From Ruminococcaceae bacterium UBA7075 (lineage in GTDB: Bacteria; Bacillota; Clostridia; Oscillospirales; Acutalibacteraceae): 13,074 nucleotides of DNA. Position numbers and translations under genes: made by a program. The stretch is taken from positions 23,958-37,031 of the forward strand of contig DKZL01000018.1 in NCBI GenBank assembly GCA_002493635.1, written 5' to 3'. How positions within the stretch are numbered: position 1 is the stretch's first letter; the number at the start of each line of letters is the position of its first letter. Under the pieces are notes generated by a model that worked only from the letters and a program-made list of their open reading frames with translations, ran no database searches and was not told where the DNA came from. Shown here piece by piece: positions 7,176 to 13,074 of this stretch.

Positions 7176-8302
7176 CCTGTTCCCTTTCCTGCAATAAGTA
7201 CAATAGCAGTTGATATTATGTATATTGACATTATACAAAGCAGAATTGCAAGCATCGTAGAAAAAACAACATTAATTGCTTCAAGCAGCTTTGCAGGCTG
7301 TGAAAGCCCCAAGACTTCAGCTGTCGATTTTCCTATCCACAGAGTAAATATCCACATTATGCTTTGAAGTATAACGGGCAGAAATACAACGGCAACAGAC
7401 AAAATCACAAAAACGCCCACACCCGATTTAAGAAGCCCTACACTTCCTAACACTGTTTTGTAGGCATCAGATAAAGCAGAGCCTACTATGGGAATAAATG
7501 AATTTAGCGTAAACCGCACGGCACGGGTTGAAACATCATCAAGTGATGATGTGATTAATTGCTTTAGTGCAAGAACGGCAGTGAAAATTGTCATTCCAAA
7601 GCCGAGTATCCACTTTATAGCCTTTGAAAACATATTTATAAAGCCCGAAAGGTTAATATCAGGTGATACGCTTGATGTTATGCTTAATCCTAAAAACATA
7701 TTTAGCAAAGGAACTATGACCTTTGAGGAAAGCTGTCCCACACCTTCTCCTGCTGCAAGCATCATTGAGTAGTAGGACGCACCGCTGACAGCATGTCCCG
7801 AAGTTGCCATTATAACTACCATAATCGGTATGTAAGCTATCATAAGATTTGAAGCCGTTGATATTACGCTTGCAGTGTTGTTGATTACCGAAATTGCAGG
7901 GACAGCCACTGCGCAGGTTATGCATAGCGTTGTCGTGATATTAAGTGCAGTAGAAATATCGGAATTTAATGTACTCTTGTAAGCAGACAAAATTGATGAA
8001 AGCAATAGTAGTGCAGTTATTGAAATCAATCCCTTAAGAGGGGATGAAACATTCTCTCCTGCCAAGTCAAGAATTTCTGCAACTATTGAGTTAAAGCTTA
8101 TCTCCGACAGTGCATTCGGGTCAGCAGAGGCGGCGCCTATATCCACAAGGCTCTGTTTTGCTTCATCTGAAAGGCTGTTATAAATTTCCGACAAATCATA
8201 TAAAAATGAGCTTTCCTCTGCGTTTTCTTCTGCATTTACTGCAACAGTTGAAATTATTACAAGAGAAATTGAAATTATGAATATTGTAATTATTTTTTTC
8301 AC
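7172..8302 (-). CDS. spoIIIAE: Stage III sporulation protein AE
   Basis: Large polytopic membrane protein of the SpoIIIA complex, 376 residues (B. subtilis about 399). It opens with a clear signal peptide: MKK, a hydrophobic stretch at about 4-20, and AVNA at 21-24 as a likely cleavage site. A ~60-residue soluble acidic segment follows, then at least six membrane segments from about residue 88 onward (for example GLISITALLLLSSIL and MTIFTAVLALKQLI). Family-like stretches include FIPIVGSALSDAYKTVLGS. The start codon is GTG, well supported by AGAGG 7 bases upstream. It begins 12 bases after spoIIIAD and overlaps spoIIIAF by 4 bases. Confidence 0.95.
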   Translation of the reverse strand: MKKIITIFIISISLVIISTVAVNAEENAEESSFLYDLSEIYNSLSDEAKQSLVDIGAASADPNALSEISFNSIVAEILDLAGENVSSPLKGLISITALLLLSSILSAYKSTLNSDISTALNITTTLCITCAVAVPAISVINNTASVISTASNLMIAYIPIMVVIMATSGHAVSGASYYSMMLAAGEGVGQLSSKVIVPLLNMFLGLSITSSVSPDINLSGFINMFSKAIKWILGFGMTIFTAVLALKQLITSSLDDVSTRAVRFTLNSFIPIVGSALSDAYKTVLGSVGLLKSGVGVFVILSVAVVFLPVILQSIMWIFTLWIGKSTAEVLGLSQPAKLLEAINVVFSTMLAILLCIMSIYIISTAIVLIAGKGTG

Positions 8303-8309
8303 TTCTTTA

Positions 8310-8314
8310 CCTCT
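8310..8314 (-). promoter_or_regulatory. Ribosome binding site of spoIIIAE (GTG start)
   Basis: AGAGG (within AAAGAGGT), 7 bases before a GTG codon at 8302, supports the non-ATG start of spoIIIAE. The site lies just before the spoIIIAD stop codon region ends. Confidence 0.7.
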
Positions 8315-8704
8315 TTACGACTGAGCAAGACTTAACACCGTGTTTAAAATATCGCTGTACAACGGCAATGAAGTTACAGTTACCATAATTTTGCCTGCAA
8401 GAGAAACATTGTTGGAAAGCGTCTGACTTCCTGCATCCTTGCAGGTATTGACTGCAAATTCAGTTATTATACATATTCCGATTACTTTAAGCAAAATAAC
8501 GATATAGCTTGTACTGATGCCGGATACTGCAATAATTTGATTTACAGTCTGCGTTATTGTTGATACCTGTGATAATATCATCATCAGAATGATTACAGAG
8601 CAGGAAATCCCGAGCATAAGTGCAATCTCACTGTTGCGCGGCTTCAGCGTGACCATCATAATAACAGCAACTACCGCCAAAACACAAATTGAAAATATAT
8701 TCAT
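8315..8704 (-). CDS. spoIIIAD: Stage III sporulation protein AD
   Basis: Small integral membrane protein of the SpoIIIA complex. From ATG 8704 it has 129 residues with about four membrane segments (roughly 3-19, 27-46, 66-84 and 103-120) and family-like features in VILLKVIGICIITEFAVNTCKDAG followed by GKIMVTVTSLPLYSDI. The spoIIIAC stop TAG is only two bases upstream, and a GTG at 8707 is also in frame. There is no good Shine-Dalgarno sequence, so translation probably depends on coupling to spoIIIAC. Confidence 0.93.
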   Translation of the reverse strand: MNIFSICVLAVVAVIMMVTLKPRNSEIALMLGISCSVIILMMILSQVSTITQTVNQIIAVSGISTSYIVILLKVIGICIITEFAVNTCKDAGSQTLSNNVSLAGKIMVTVTSLPLYSDILNTVLSLAQS

Positions 8705-8706
8705 CA

Positions 8707-8901
8707 CTAAAAACCAAATAATTGTTTAATCGTGGTAAAGAGAGAACTTATCTGAGTAATAATCAGGGTCAGCACAACAATAAGTCCTGCTATTGAGGTC
8801 ATCATTGCCTGCTCTTCACGTCCGCTGCGAATAAGAAGCTGCGTAAGCACAGCCACGATTATTCCGACAGCTGCAATCTTAAAAATTAATTCTACATCCA
8901 T
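8707..8901 (-). CDS. spoIIIAC: Stage III sporulation protein AC
   Basis: A 64-residue membrane protein, matching the very short family length. It has two membrane segments (about 7-25 and 34-54) separated by the conserved polar turn LLIRSGREEQA (22-32). ATG 8901 follows AGAGGT by 4-5 bases. It lies 10 bases after spoIIIAB. It is easily overlooked because of its size, but both its position in the operon and the SGREEQA turn make it secure. Confidence 0.93.
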   Translation of the reverse strand: MDVELIFKIAAVGIIVAVLTQLLIRSGREEQAMMTSIAGLIVVLTLIITQISSLFTTIKQLFGF

Positions 8902-8911
8902 TTTTACCTCT

Positions 8912-9427
8912 TCACATCATCATCAGAGCCGCTGCGCTTCCGGCAAAAAGCCCCATAGTTTTGTACAGCTTTGACTTTTTTGCTATTGCTTCCTCTGCCT
9001 CGTCAAGCTGTTTTTTAAAAAAATCCTTGTAAAGCTTTATATGCTTCAACTGACCGTCAATATCTGTTTTTCCAAGCTGTGCACCAAATTGCAGTATAAG
9101 GTCAGTATCGGCTTTAGTCAGAGCATATGCCCGTGGAATTGTCAACACCGACTTGCTCCATACTTTTTCAAAAGGTTCGGTGTGCGGCTTGCTGAAAAAC
9201 TCAAAGCACTTTAGCTCCTCACAATCTGAACACATTGATACAAGTCTGAATATGTCATCAGTGTTGTATCGTATATGGGTAGCAAGGCTGTCAATAAAAA
9301 CAATAAATGATTTTAAAAACTGCTTTCTTCTGTAAAGTGATTTTGACATAGAAAAACCGACTGAAAAACTGGAAGCAATCAGCAGTGCTGCGCCGATTAA
9401 TTTAACAATCAAAAATATCACCTGCAT
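8912..9427 (-). CDS. spoIIIAB: Stage III sporulation protein AB
   Basis: Membrane protein of the SpoIIIA complex, distantly related to the GspF/PilC platform proteins of type II secretion. 171 residues: N-terminal membrane segment (about 2-22), a helical cytoplasmic domain including RRKQFLKSFIVFIDSLATHIRY and the DTDLILQFGAQLGKTD-type segment, and a C-terminal membrane helix (about 155-170) ending in three Met codons. ATG 9427 lies 26 bases inside the end of spoIIIAA. The nearest purine block (GGGAGA) is about 17 bases away, so translation is probably coupled to spoIIIAA; a TTG one codon earlier is less likely. Confidence 0.93.
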   Translation of the reverse strand: MQVIFLIVKLIGAALLIASSFSVGFSMSKSLYRRKQFLKSFIVFIDSLATHIRYNTDDIFRLVSMCSDCEELKCFEFFSKPHTEPFEKVWSKSVLTIPRAYALTKADTDLILQFGAQLGKTDIDGQLKHIKLYKDFFKKQLDEAEEAIAKKSKLYKTMGLFAGSAAALMMM

Positions 9428-10355
9428 CAAAAATATCTGTTATTTCTCCCGGAGAATTTTTTCCTGATAGAAACACCGCCTTAGAAAAAGCCGAAAGAGC
9501 AAAAAGCTTCATAATATTGTGCTTGCGGCTGAGCTCATCAACGCTCGAAGCGTGAACGGAAGCAACTATAATAACACCGCAGTTTACAGCCTGTTCGACA
9601 GAAAGGACATCATCTTCACTTCCGATTTCATCACAGACGATTATATCGGGTGCCATACTGCGAATGGCGTGAAGCATTGCATCACTCTTTTTGTAACCGT
9701 CATATACATCACAAAATCCGATGTCATTCTGAAAAATGCCCGAGCTTGTACTTGCAAGCTCACCACGTTCATCAATCAGTGCAATATTCAGAGATTTCTC
9801 AACTGAGAGCAGTCGTGCATAGTCGCGAAGAACTGTAGTTTTTCCCGAGCAAGGTGCACCGCACAAGAGCACCCCGCCTTTCCCTATGTCACCGATTTCC
9901 TTGTCGAGCTTCTTTGCACAGCCGATATACTCTCTTGCTATACGAATGTTAATTGAAGAAATGTCCCTTATATTTTTAATTTTTCCGTCACTCTGCACAG
10001 CCGTACCGCTCAAACCTGCACGGTGCCCACCATTCATAGTTACAAAACCGTTTATAATTTCATTCTGATGACTGTACACAGAGTAGTTGCAGATATTGTT
10101 AAAAGTATCAACTATATCGGATCGCTTGACGCAGAGCGTTGCATCTAAAAGCGGTGTGCTTACCAATCCTCCCTGCACTGTTAAATAATATGTAACATCT
10201 TTACACACAATCGCAAGCGGACGGTTTACTCTAAGCCTTATCTCCTGTGCGGTGCTGCTGAGTTTTTGCGCAAGCGGTGAAACGTACCTGTAAAGTGAAG
10301 TATTCAGACAGCTTATAGCCTGTAAAAATCTGAATTCATCCGTCTTTTGTTTCAT
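9402..10355 (-). CDS. spoIIIAA: Stage III sporulation protein AA, secretion-type ATPase
   Basis: Cytoplasmic ATPase of the SpoIIIA complex, related to type II/IV secretion and pilus ATPases, thought to energise the mother cell-forespore channel. 317 residues from ATG 10355. The N-terminal domain (about 1-150) contains the conserved QEIRLRVNRPL (37-47) and MNGGHRAGLSGTAV (107-120). The ATPase core has Walker A GAPCSGKT (166-173), ALIDERGEL (192-200), Walker B DIIVCDE (237-243) and a likely sensor His in SVHAS (266-270). The start is fixed by GGAGGG seven bases upstream; an in-frame TTG at 10370 lies in that ribosome site. First gene of the operon, behind a sigma-E-type promoter. Confidence 0.96.
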   Translation of the reverse strand: MKQKTDEFRFLQAISCLNTSLYRYVSPLAQKLSSTAQEIRLRVNRPLAIVCKDVTYYLTVQGGLVSTPLLDATLCVKRSDIVDTFNNICNYSVYSHQNEIINGFVTMNGGHRAGLSGTAVQSDGKIKNIRDISSINIRIAREYIGCAKKLDKEIGDIGKGGVLLCGAPCSGKTTVLRDYARLLSVEKSLNIALIDERGELASTSSGIFQNDIGFCDVYDGYKKSDAMLHAIRSMAPDIIVCDEIGSEDDVLSVEQAVNCGVIIVASVHASSVDELSRKHNIMKLFALSAFSKAVFLSGKNSPGEITDIFDAGDIFDC

Positions 10356-10362
10356 TAAACAT

Positions 10363-10368
10363 CCCTCC
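10363..10368 (-). promoter_or_regulatory. Ribosome binding site of spoIIIAA
   Basis: GGAGGG, 7 bases before ATG 10355. This is one of the strongest ribosome sites in the window, and it rules out the upstream in-frame TTG at 10370. Confidence 0.8.
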
Positions 10369-10386
10369 AATGAGTTTGTACACTTA

Positions 10387-10415
10387 ATATTATGATGACA
10401 AGCATAAAAATATGA
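10387..10415 (-). promoter_or_regulatory. Candidate sigma-E promoter of the spoIIIA operon
   Basis: On the minus strand, TCATATT (10415-10409) matches the B. subtilis sigma-E -35 consensus KMATATT exactly. After a 14-base spacer comes CATAATAT (10394-10387), matching the -10 consensus CATACAHT at 6 of 8 positions. A start a few bases downstream would leave a leader of about 25-30 bases before spoIIIAA. In B. subtilis the spoIIIA operon is under sigma-E control in the mother cell, which fits. The -35 element overlaps the outer end of the ligA terminator. Confidence 0.65.
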
Positions 10416-10441
10416 CCTTAACTAAAAAATAGTTAAGGTCA
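10413..10441 (-). terminator. Intrinsic terminator downstream of ligA
   Basis: A perfect inverted repeat GACCTTAACT / AGTTAAGGTC (arms 10414-10423 and 10431-10440, extendable by one T-A pair) flanks a 7-base loop. On the minus strand it is followed by ATATTTTTAT, a U-tract in the right place for termination of ligA transcription, about 16 bases after the ligA stop. On the plus strand no T-tract follows, so it is directional. Confidence 0.8.
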
Positions 10442-10456
10442 ATATAAAATGGTTAT

Positions 10457-12439
10457 TTAATTATTTAACATCTCAAGAAGCTGTTCTTCAGAAATTATTG
10501 TGACGCCCAGATTCTGAGCCTTTGTAAGCTTGCTTCCTGCATTAGAGCCTGCAAGCACATAGGAGGTCTTTTTAGACACAGATGAGCTTGTCTTGCCACC
10601 CTGCTGTTCTATCAGCTTTGAAGCCTCACTGCGTGTCATTGTAGGTAATGTGCCTGTTAAAACAAAGGTCTTTCCTTCAAAAATACCTCCGGATTTTTTA
10701 GGTGCAGAGGGAGTCATACTCAAGCCAAGTTCTGTAAGCTCGGAAATGAGATTTTTTGTACTGTCAAGTGCAAAATAATCTTCAAGACTTTTTGCCATAA
10801 TTGCTCCAAAACCCTCTATTACTTCAAAATTCTCAGCTTTTGCATTCATTATATCGTCAACAGTTGCAAAATTCTCGCATATAATCTTTGCCGCTTTTAA
10901 TCCGATGTTGCGAATACCGAGTGCATAAATAAGACGGTATAGCTCATTCGACTTTGATTTTTCTATTGAAGAAATAAGATTTGCTGCTGATTTTTCAGCT
11001 TTGCGATCAAGCACTGATATTTGCTCTGTTGTCAATCTATATAAATCAGCAGGAGATTTGACTAATTCTGCATTGATAAGCTGTTCAAGCACAGCAGGAC
11101 CCATTCCGTCTATATCCATTGCATCACGACTTACAAAATGAATCAGATGCCTCATAAGCTGTGCAGGGCAGTCAGTATTGGTACAGCGAACTGCGGCTTC
11201 GCCTTCATCACTTGAAACAGGGCTTCCACAGGAAGGGCAAATACTCGGAAATTCAAACGGAACTGCATTTTCACAATGCTCGCTAACCGAAAGCACCTCA
11301 GGAATAATCTCGCCTGCCTTGCGGATAATCACCGTGTCGCCTACGCAAATGCCCTTCTCTTCGATAAAATCTTTATTATGAAGAGTTGCACGGCTTACTG
11401 TCGTGCCTGCAAGCAAAACAGGTTCAAAATTACCGACAGGAGTAAGAACACCTGTTCTGCCGACCTGAATTTCTATATTAAGAAGCTTTGTAGGCTTTTC
11501 CTCGGGTGGATATTTATACGCTTCAGCCCATCTGGGATATTTTGCCGTACTGCCAAGCAGTTCACGGTCATCAAAGCTGTCTACCTTGACAACAGCACCG
11601 TCAATAGCATAATCAAGTTGACCACGCAAATCTCCGATTCTTTCAATCTCAGTAATTACATCATCAATATTGTCATAAACATTATAAAATGCTGTCGGGA
11701 ATCCGAGCTCAGTCAGGTAATTAAGGCTTTGCAAATGACTTGTAAGTTCTGTTCCCCGTATTTGCTGGATATTGAAAATAAAAATATCAAGATTTCGGCT
11801 TGCTGTTATTTTTGAATTTTTCTGACGAAGTGAACCTGCTGCGGCATTGCGGGGATTTTTGAAGGTTTTTTCTTCATTTTCCTCCTGTCTTTTGGTAAGC
11901 TCATCAAAACTTGCAAACGACATATAAACCTCTCCACGAACCTCCAAAAATTCAGGAGCATTTGCAATACGCTTTGGCAGACTTTTTATTGTCATAAGAT
12001 TGTCGGTAACATCCTCGCCTGTCGTACCGTCACCACGGGTGGAGCCACGAACAAACACACCGTTTTCATATTCGCAGGAAACTGAAAGCCCGTCAAACTT
12101 GGGCTCAACAATATATTTTACATCAGGTACTGTCTGACGCACCCTGTTGTCAAAATCCAAAAGCTCTTCATGCGAAAAGCTGTCGTGAAGGCTTTCCATA
12201 GGAACAGTATGCGTTACTGCCGAAAACTTTTCACCTGCGTTGCCTCCGACTCTGTTAGTCGGCGACATAGTTGATTTTAGGCTTGGAAATTCCTTTTCAA
12301 GCTGTTCAAGCTCACGAAGCAGCATATCATATTCATAGTCTGAAATTTCGGGTTCATCTTGGTTATAATACAGGTTATTATGATACTCAAGTTCTTTTGT
12401 AAGCTCTGCAACACGATTTTTTGCCTTTAATAAATCCAT
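10457..12439 (-). CDS. ligA: NAD-dependent DNA ligase LigA
   Basis: Seals nicks in duplex DNA during replication and repair using NAD+ as adenylate donor. 660 residues, full family length. Domain order: Ia NAD-binding domain (YYNQDEPEISDYEYD, 24-38), adenylation domain with catalytic lysine K114 in EPKFDGLS, SLRQKN (203-208) and DGAVVKVD (280-287), OB-fold with GRTGVLTPVGNFEPV (327-341), Cys4 zinc finger (C401, C404, C419, C424), helix-hairpin-helix region (about 435-555, with GIRNIGLKAAK and IEGFGAIMAKSL), and C-terminal BRCT domain (about 583-660, FEGKTFVLTGTLPTMTR...). All key residues are present. ATG 12439 lies 18 bases after the HD-domain gene with only a weak ribosome site (GAAAGA), suggesting co-transcription; a hairpin terminator follows. 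Confidence 0.98.
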   Translation of the reverse strand: MDLLKAKNRVAELTKELEYHNNLYYNQDEPEISDYEYDMLLRELEQLEKEFPSLKSTMSPTNRVGGNAGEKFSAVTHTVPMESLHDSFSHEELLDFDNRVRQTVPDVKYIVEPKFDGLSVSCEYENGVFVRGSTRGDGTTGEDVTDNLMTIKSLPKRIANAPEFLEVRGEVYMSFASFDELTKRQEENEEKTFKNPRNAAAGSLRQKNSKITASRNLDIFIFNIQQIRGTELTSHLQSLNYLTELGFPTAFYNVYDNIDDVITEIERIGDLRGQLDYAIDGAVVKVDSFDDRELLGSTAKYPRWAEAYKYPPEEKPTKLLNIEIQVGRTGVLTPVGNFEPVLLAGTTVSRATLHNKDFIEEKGICVGDTVIIRKAGEIIPEVLSVSEHCENAVPFEFPSICPSCGSPVSSDEGEAAVRCTNTDCPAQLMRHLIHFVSRDAMDIDGMGPAVLEQLINAELVKSPADLYRLTTEQISVLDRKAEKSAANLISSIEKSKSNELYRLIYALGIRNIGLKAAKIICENFATVDDIMNAKAENFEVIEGFGAIMAKSLEDYFALDSTKNLISELTELGLSMTPSAPKKSGGIFEGKTFVLTGTLPTMTRSEASKLIEQQGGKTSSSVSKKTSYVLAGSNAGSKLTKAQNLGVTIISEEQLLEMLNN

Positions 12440-12457
12440 TATATATCAGTCTTTCGT

Positions 12458-13033
12458 TTATTTATTAACCTCGGAAGTTCCTTTTTCACGAAGATATGTA
12501 GACTCAAGGTCTGCAAGGTGAAGCTTGACTGCAAGCGGATAACGGTCATATGCCTGACTTATGGCATTGCTGTTTTTGTCACCAAATTCACCCATATGCC
12601 AACGGATAGCCATTGCCTCCTCAATTTTCAGACGCATAAAACGCTCAATCAAAAATACAGATTTTTCACCGTGACCATACGGGAATTGGTCATCAATCGC
12701 ATAATACGGAACCTTTTCCCACACACCCGTCTGTTCATTTTTGACATTGCGGGTAGAAACCTTATAAAACTGCGCCTTGCATAAATCGTGAAGCAATGCA
12801 CATATTGCAAAGCTTTCAATGCTGTCGCTGTCTTCATCAAAATGCTTTTCCATCATTGTGTTAAAAACGCTGACCGAATGCATACACAATCCGTTTTCAC
12901 AGGCACAATGGTAGCGTGAGCTTGCAGGCGCAGTAAAAAAATCGGTTCGCTTGAGCCATTCCAAAAGCTCTTCCGCACCATGTCTGTGTATATGTTCATT
13001 ATATATTTCAACAAATTCTTCTTGCGGCGTCAT
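12458..13033 (-). CDS. HD-domain protein, probable phosphohydrolase
   Basis: 191 residues from ATG 13033. The HD metal-binding signature is visible: H52 in CMHSVSVFN, H82-D83 in LLHDLCK, and D175 in HLADLES. Additional conserved histidines are H121 (YGHGEKS) and H146 (IRWHMGE). The spacing and the YGHGEKSVFLIERFM and IRWHMGEF motifs resemble clostridial hydrolases of the HD superfamily that act on nucleotides or nucleic acids. The exact substrate cannot be told. No membrane or signal segment is seen. The start at 13033 is set by GGAGG 7 bases upstream; a GTG at 13066 is also in frame but encodes an unlikely N-terminus through the ribosome site. It ends 18 bases before ligA, so the two probably share a transcript. 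Confidence 0.85.
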   Translation of the reverse strand: MTPQEEFVEIYNEHIHRHGAEELLEWLKRTDFFTAPASSRYHCACENGLCMHSVSVFNTMMEKHFDEDSDSIESFAICALLHDLCKAQFYKVSTRNVKNEQTGVWEKVPYYAIDDQFPYGHGEKSVFLIERFMRLKIEEAMAIRWHMGEFGDKNSNAISQAYDRYPLAVKLHLADLESTYLREKGTSEVNK

Positions 13034-13040
13034 AAAAAAA

Positions 13041-13045
13041 CCTCC
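13041..13045 (-). promoter_or_regulatory. Ribosome binding site of the HD-domain gene
   Basis: A perfect GGAGG followed by seven T residues and ATG 13033. It decides the start of the HD-domain gene against the in-frame GTG at 13066. Confidence 0.75.
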
Positions 13046-13048
13046 AAA

Positions 13049-13064
13049 GCAGTCGGTGGACTGC
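13049..13064. repeat. Short inverted repeat in the leader of the HD-domain gene
   Basis: Perfect 6-bp inverted repeat GCAGTC / GACTGC around a 4-base loop, ending three bases before the GGAGG ribosome site on the minus strand. It could be a leader hairpin or the base of an upstream terminator. The window ends 10 bases further on, so its context is cut off. Confidence 0.4.
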
Positions 13065-13074
13065 ACCTAAATCG

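Noticed and set aside
8912..8930. ATGATGATG run at the end of spoIIIAB as a repeat or alternative start
   Set aside because: It encodes the final Met residues of spoIIIAB directly before its TGA. An alternative start there would have no extended frame.
10380..10386. TAATATT at 10392-10386 as an alternative sigma-E -35 box
   Set aside because: A -10 element 14-15 bases further on would fall on the spoIIIAA ribosome site and start codon, leaving no leader.
10414..10440. The hairpin as a riboswitch or attenuator of spoIIIA
   Set aside because: It lies upstream of the predicted spoIIIA transcription start and just after the ligA stop, with a T-tract directed away from ligA. It is a simple terminator.
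11276..11815. A 179-residue plus-strand open frame inside ligA
   Set aside because: It is antisense to a ligA gene whose motifs are all intact, its composition is that of a shadow frame, and it has no ribosome site.
1..13074. Mobile element, CRISPR array, tRNA/rRNA or defence system
   Set aside because: No direct-repeat array, transposase or integrase motif, cloverleaf, or defence domain was seen. The window is continuous core genome on one strand with uniform composition.

Overview
The window (13,074 bases, roughly 40% G+C by eye) comes from the chromosome of an endospore-forming member of the Clostridia. It carries a complete eight-gene spoIIIA operon, and the proteins are typical of low-GC Firmicutes. 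The gene order nusB / Kae1-like / xseA suggests an Oscillospiraceae (Ruminococcus-like) relative, but that placement is an inference. Every gene I can support lies on the minus strand, so the window reads from right (high coordinates) to left. I see no tRNA, rRNA, CRISPR array, insertion sequence, prophage or transfer boundary, and no gene-free stretch longer than about 110 bases.

Right block (13033 to 10457): an HD-domain phosphohydrolase-like protein is followed after 18 bases by ligA (NAD-dependent DNA ligase). A perfect 10-bp hairpin with a T-tract (10413-10441) ends this transcript. Middle block (10355 to 5690): spoIIIAA, AB, AC, AD, AE, AF, AG and AH, complete and in canonical order, tightly packed with overlapping stop and start codons. 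Together they encode the mother-cell half of the SpoIIIA-SpoIIQ channel, which keeps the engulfed forespore active. A good sigma-E-type promoter (10387-10415) precedes spoIIIAA, and its -35 box sits inside the U-tract of the ligA terminator.

Left block (5620 to 1): nusB, a TsaD/Kae1-family paralogue, xseA, a GNAT acetyltransferase and dnaE (truncated by the window edge). All are coupled or only a few bases apart. They appear to be one housekeeping operon driven by a strong extended -10 sigma-A promoter (5655-5683) that lies 6 bases past the spoIIIAH stop codon. Antitermination/rRNA transcription (NusB), nucleic-acid repair (XseA) and replication (DnaE) therefore lie directly downstream of a sporulation operon, with DNA ligase directly upstream.

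Most of the window is well-understood core genome. I did not find a convincing undescribed system. The points most worth a second look are the uncharacterised Kae1-like paralogue, the shortened SpoIIIAG insertion, the terminator/sigma-E promoter overlap, and the rearranged nusB-xseA neighbourhood with no xseB.
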